A stretch of 8,805 nt of DNA from Pseudomonadota bacterium (GTDB taxonomy: Bacteria; Pseudomonadota; Gammaproteobacteria; Xanthomonadales; Xanthomonadaceae): assembly GCA_023438325.1 (NCBI GenBank), contig JAEXRB010000056.1:1-8805 (forward strand), written 5' to 3'. Both the position numbers and the translations under genes were made by a program. Shown one piece after another: positions 6,171-8,805 of this stretch. The notes under the pieces are model-generated. The model was not told where the DNA came from, ran no database searches, and saw nothing but the letters and a program-made list of their open reading frames with translations. Every line of letters starts with the position of its first letter. Within the stretch, counting starts at the first letter, position 1.

Positions 6171-6200
6171 TTGCGGCCATTTTTTGCCGTGCCAGATGCC

Positions 6201-7329
<1,129 letters not shown>

Positions 7330-7331
7330 TG

Positions 7332-7354
7332 GGCACGGGCATTGTGCCCGTGTC
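7332..7354 (+). terminator. Hairpin between prfB and lysS, possible attenuator or 3' end
   Basis: Immediately after the prfB TAA, CACGGGCA (7334-7341) pairs perfectly with TGCCCGTG (7345-7352) around a TTG loop. One G-U and one G-C pair extend the stem to ten. No T-run follows (TCGCTGCACA), so it is not a textbook intrinsic terminator. It could partly uncouple lysS from prfB or stabilise the prfB 3' end. Confidence 0.35.
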
Positions 7355-7422
7355 GCTGCACACTGACCGTTTTCTGCGCCAGGTTTTGCGCCTTCGCGCG
7401 CCGATTCAAATGCTGGCCGGCC

Positions 7423-7441
7423 ATGACTGGCCCCAAGTCAT
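7423..7441 (+). promoter_or_regulatory. Small hairpin in the lysS leader
   Basis: ATGACT (7423-7428) and AGTCAT (7436-7441) are a perfect six-base inverted repeat with a seven-base loop. It ends 15 bases before the lysS ATG and just ahead of the only Shine-Dalgarno-like triplet (AGG, 7444-7446). An eight-base palindrome GGCCGGCC (7415-7422) abuts it and could compete for pairing with the loop. A translational role is possible; chance is not excluded. Confidence 0.25.
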
Positions 7442-7456
7442 CCAGGTTGTATTGCC

Positions 7457-8805
7457 ATGAACGATTCCACGCCCGCCGTCACGCCATCGGATGAAAACAA
7501 GCTCATCGCCGAGCGCCGCGAAAAGCTGCACGCCTTGCATGCGCAGGGCATCGCCTACCCCAACGATTTCCGTCGAGACACGTTCGCTGGCGACCTGCAG
7601 GACGAGTACGCCGACGCCGAGCGCTGGGGTGCCGAAGCCATCGAAACCCTCGGGCGCGAAGTGAAACTCGCAGGTCGCTTGATGGCCAAGCGCGTGATGG
7701 GCAAGGCCAGCTTCGTGCAGCTCCAGGATGAATCCGGCCGCATCCAGTTGTTCCTGCAAGCCAACGCACTGGGCGAGGCTTACGAGGCATTCAAGAGTTG
7801 GGATGTGGGCGACATCATCGGCGCCGTCGGCACACTCACACGTACCAAGACCGGCGAACTTTCGGTCAAGGCCGGCACGCTGCGTTTGCTTACCAAGAGC
7901 CTGCGCCCGCTGCCGGACAAGTGGCATGGCCTGAGCGATGTGGAGCAGCGCTATCGCCAGCGCTACGTCGATCTCATCGTCACGCCCGAAGCACGCGAAG
8001 TGTTCGTCAAGCGCAGCAAGATCGTCCGTGCGATCCGCAACTGGCTCGATGCGCGACGTTTCCTCGAAGTGGAAACACCGATGATGCAGATCATTCCCGG
8101 TGGTGCCACGGCGCGCCCCTTCGTCACCCATCACAACGCGCTGGACATCGATCTCTATCTGCGCGTGGCACCGGAGCTTTACCTCAAGCGTCTCGTGGTG
8201 GGCGGCATGGAGCGGGTGTACGAAATCAACCGCAACTTCCGCAACGAAGGCGTCAGCACACGTCACAATCCCGAGTTCACCATGCTCGAACTGTACGAGG
8301 CCTATGCCACCTACAGCGAGATCATGGACCTCACCGAAGGCGTGATTCGCGATACCGCGCAGGAAGTCCTCGGCACCACGCAGGTGACATGGGAGGCTGC
8401 GCAGATCGACCTGGGCCCAGCGTTCCGTCGCTGGCGCATGGATGAAGCCGTGCGTCACCACAATCCCGACATCTCCGTCGCCGATTGCACCGACCGCGAT
8501 GCGCTGGCACGTCATTGCGAGCGTTTGAAGATCCGCATCAAGCCTTCATACGGATGGGGGCGGTTGCTGCTGGAAATCTTCGAGGCCACGGTCGAACACA
8601 CCCTGATCCAGCCCACCTTCATCACCTTGCATCCGGTGGAAGTTTCGCCACTGGCGCGTGAGTCCGATACCGAGAAGGGCTTCACCGACCGCTTCGAGCT
8701 GTTCGTCAACGGCAAGGAAATCGCCAACGGTTTCTCCGAGTTGAACGATTCGGAAGATCAGGCGGCGCGATTCCGTGCCCAGGTGGAAGCCAAGGACGGT
8801 GGCGA
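7457..8805 (+). CDS. lysS: Lysyl-tRNA synthetase, class II, 5' part (3' end beyond the window)
   Basis: LysRS activates lysine with ATP and charges tRNA-Lys in the cytoplasm. The frame is open from ATG 7457 to the right edge, 449 codons of a usual ~505, so the final ~55 residues with class II motif 3 lie outside. Seen in order: an N-terminal helix; an OB-fold anticodon-binding domain (~65-150, GRLMAKRVMGKASFVQLQD); the linker with PLPDKWHGLSDVEQRYRQRY (151-170); motif 1 (RFLEVETPMM, 201-210) followed by PGGATARPF; and motif 2 (FRNEGVSTRHNPEFTMLELY, 261-280). Lysine and ATP-site residues Glu240, Arg262, Glu278, Tyr280, Asn424, Phe426 and Glu428 occur at the same numbers as in E. coli. The start agrees with the family length, although the ribosome binding site is weak. 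It follows prfB on the same strand across a 127-base spacer holding two small hairpins. Confidence 0.97.
   Translation, partial: MNDSTPAVTPSDENKLIAERREKLHALHAQGIAYPNDFRRDTFAGDLQDEYADAERWGAEAIETLGREVKLAGRLMAKRVMGKASFVQLQDESGRIQLFLQANALGEAYEAFKSWDVGDIIGAVGTLTRTKTGELSVKAGTLRLLTKSLRPLPDKWHGLSDVEQRYRQRYVDLIVTPEAREVFVKRSKIVRAIRNWLDARRFLEVETPMMQIIPGGATARPFVTHHNALDIDLYLRVAPELYLKRLVVGGMERVYEINRNFRNEGVSTRHNPEFTMLELYEAYATYSEIMDLTEGVIRDTAQEVLGTTQVTWEAAQIDLGPAFRRWRMDEAVRHHNPDISVADCTDRDALARHCERLKIRIKPSYGWGRLLLEIFEATVEHTLIQPTFITLHPVEVSPLARESDTEKGFTDRFELFVNGKEIANGFSELNDSEDQAARFRAQVEAKDGG

Noticed and set aside
6174..6189. CGGC...GCCG with a T-run before prfB as a terminator of the FHA gene
   Set aside because: The stem is four pairs and the T-run lies in the loop; too weak to call.
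7406..8515. Open frame of 369 codons on the - strand opposite lysS
   Set aside because: lysS is certain on the + strand; the antisense frame is His/Ala/Gly-rich with no motif, and its length follows from codon bias.

Overview
The window is chromosomal, GC-rich and densely coding. It looks like a gammaproteobacterium of the order Xanthomonadales (Xanthomonadaceae or Rhodanobacteraceae). That placement is inferred from protein character: an FFLEELY-motif protein, a PHA-granule-region protein, a YedI/DUF808 protein, an AmiD-like lipoprotein, and an RF2/LysRS pair that keeps Escherichia coli residue numbering at its key sites. I saw no mobile element, CRISPR array, tRNA, rRNA or phage gene, and no gene-free stretch longer than about 130 bases.

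Layout, left to right: the 3' part of proB (+, cut by the left edge); an AmiD-like N-acetylmuramoyl-L-alanine amidase lipoprotein (-); a DUF808/YedI inner-membrane protein (+); a patatin-like phospholipase (-); an FFLEELY-motif protein of unknown function (+); a 91-residue PHA-system protein (-); a tail-anchored protein with two FHA domains (+); prfB with its programmed +1 frameshift (+); and lysS, cut by the right edge (+). The first seven genes strictly alternate strands. This gives three convergent junctions (a 71-bp gap, a 9-bp gap and a 25-bp overlap) and three divergent spacers of about 95-110 bp. Only FHA-prfB-lysS runs in one direction; prfB-lysS is a classical bacterial pairing.

Most genes have well-known roles: proline synthesis (ProB), peptidoglycan turnover at the outer membrane (AmiD-like), translation termination (RF2) and lysyl-tRNA charging (LysRS). 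The less understood part is 2857-6146: patatin, FFLEELY protein, PHA-system protein and tandem FHA protein. A link of the first three to polyhydroxyalkanoate or lipid granules is a hypothesis; no PHA synthase lies in the window. I found no clear evidence of a new multi-gene system. The best leads are the FHA protein, whose two domains both lack the usual phosphothreonine-binding residues, a perfect inverted repeat just upstream of the FFLEELY gene's ribosome binding site, and dyads at the gene ends that lack U-tracts.
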